In this document: piece by piece, positions 5,879 to 5,969 of the stretch
How the letters are laid out: the number at the start of each line of letters is the position of its first letter
Numbering within the stretch: position 1 is the first letter of the stretch
Assembly: GCA_030147335.1 (NCBI GenBank)
Contig: JASKZZ010000395.1
Span: forward strand, 1-5,969
From: Herpetosiphonaceae bacterium
GTDB taxonomy: Bacteria > Chloroflexota > Chloroflexia > Chloroflexales > Kallotenuaceae
Direction: 5' to 3'
Length of the DNA stretch: 5,969 nucleotides
Notes under the pieces: model-generated
Databases searched by the model: none
What the model was told of the DNA's origin: nothing
What the model saw: only the letters and a program-made list of their open reading frames with translations
Position numbers and translations under genes: made by a program

Positions 5879-5969
5879 ATGGAACGACAACAAGAATCCG
5901 AGCTTGTTACTGCGCGACATCAACTGCTTGCGCTAGAACGAAACCGATTGCATCCACATCGTCATGATC
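5879..5969 (+). CDS. Start of an unidentified gene, truncated by the right edge
   Basis: ATG at 5879 is preceded by AGGA (5870-5873) at a 5-base spacing, and 30 codons stay open to the end of the window. The visible N-terminus begins MERQQESELVTARHQLLALE and continues rich in Arg, His and Asn. It is hydrophilic and likely helical, with no signal peptide or membrane segment. The piece is too short to assign a family or be sure it is coding. The 132-base gap before it shows no clear terminator, so joint transcription with the small membrane protein is possible. Confidence 0.42.
   Translation, partial: MERQQESELVTARHQLLALERNRLHPHRHD

Overview
The window reads as a mid-GC (about 50%) bacterial chromosome or large replicon. 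The best guess is a Chloroflexota-type organism such as Herpetosiphon and relatives. This rests on the general style of the proteins: a Pro/Ser-linker secreted nuclease, a membrane-anchored TolB-like propeller, and an XRE protein with an unusually long HTH region. No marker gene fixes the taxonomy, so treat it as inference. There are no RNA genes, CRISPR arrays, transposases or recombinases that I can support.

Layout. (1) Bases 2-2179, plus strand: the 3' part of a large secreted endonuclease/exonuclease/phosphatase-family nuclease of the ExeM/NucH type. It runs as a Pro/Ser linker, an OB-fold-like domain, a catalytic domain with all expected motifs, and one cadherin/Ig-like C-terminal domain. 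The reading frame is open to the left edge, so the true start lies outside. (2) A 23-bp perfect hairpin at 2237-2286 is the shared terminator with a convergent gene. (3) Bases 2350-3456, minus strand: a membrane-anchored TolB/PD40-type beta-propeller protein with a near-consensus sigma70 promoter. (4) A roughly 350-base gap holds that promoter and a second very long hairpin (3685-3731), which terminates the next minus-strand gene. (5) Bases 3804-4646, minus strand: an unrecognised 280-residue protein in clearly more AT-rich DNA, with a possible winged-helix N-terminus and a Ser/Thr-rich middle. (6) Bases 4703-5233, minus strand: an XRE-type DNA-binding protein. A textbook intrinsic terminator lies between it and gene 5. 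(7) A 309-base gap, then a small two-helix membrane protein on the plus strand (5543-5746) with a perfect Shine-Dalgarno sequence. (8) The first 30 codons of a further plus-strand gene run off the right edge.

The left half (nuclease and propeller) looks like ordinary cell-envelope or exported-protein content. The two genes are convergent and need not be linked in function. The right half (3800 onward) looks like accessory DNA: an orphan gene of deviant composition, a phage/plasmid-style regulator, and small unrecognised ORFs. The regulator and the orphan are co-directional, 56 bases apart, and separated by a terminator that leaves little room for a separate promoter. Regulated read-through from one to the other is the most testable idea here. 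I did not find evidence strong enough to claim a new biological system.
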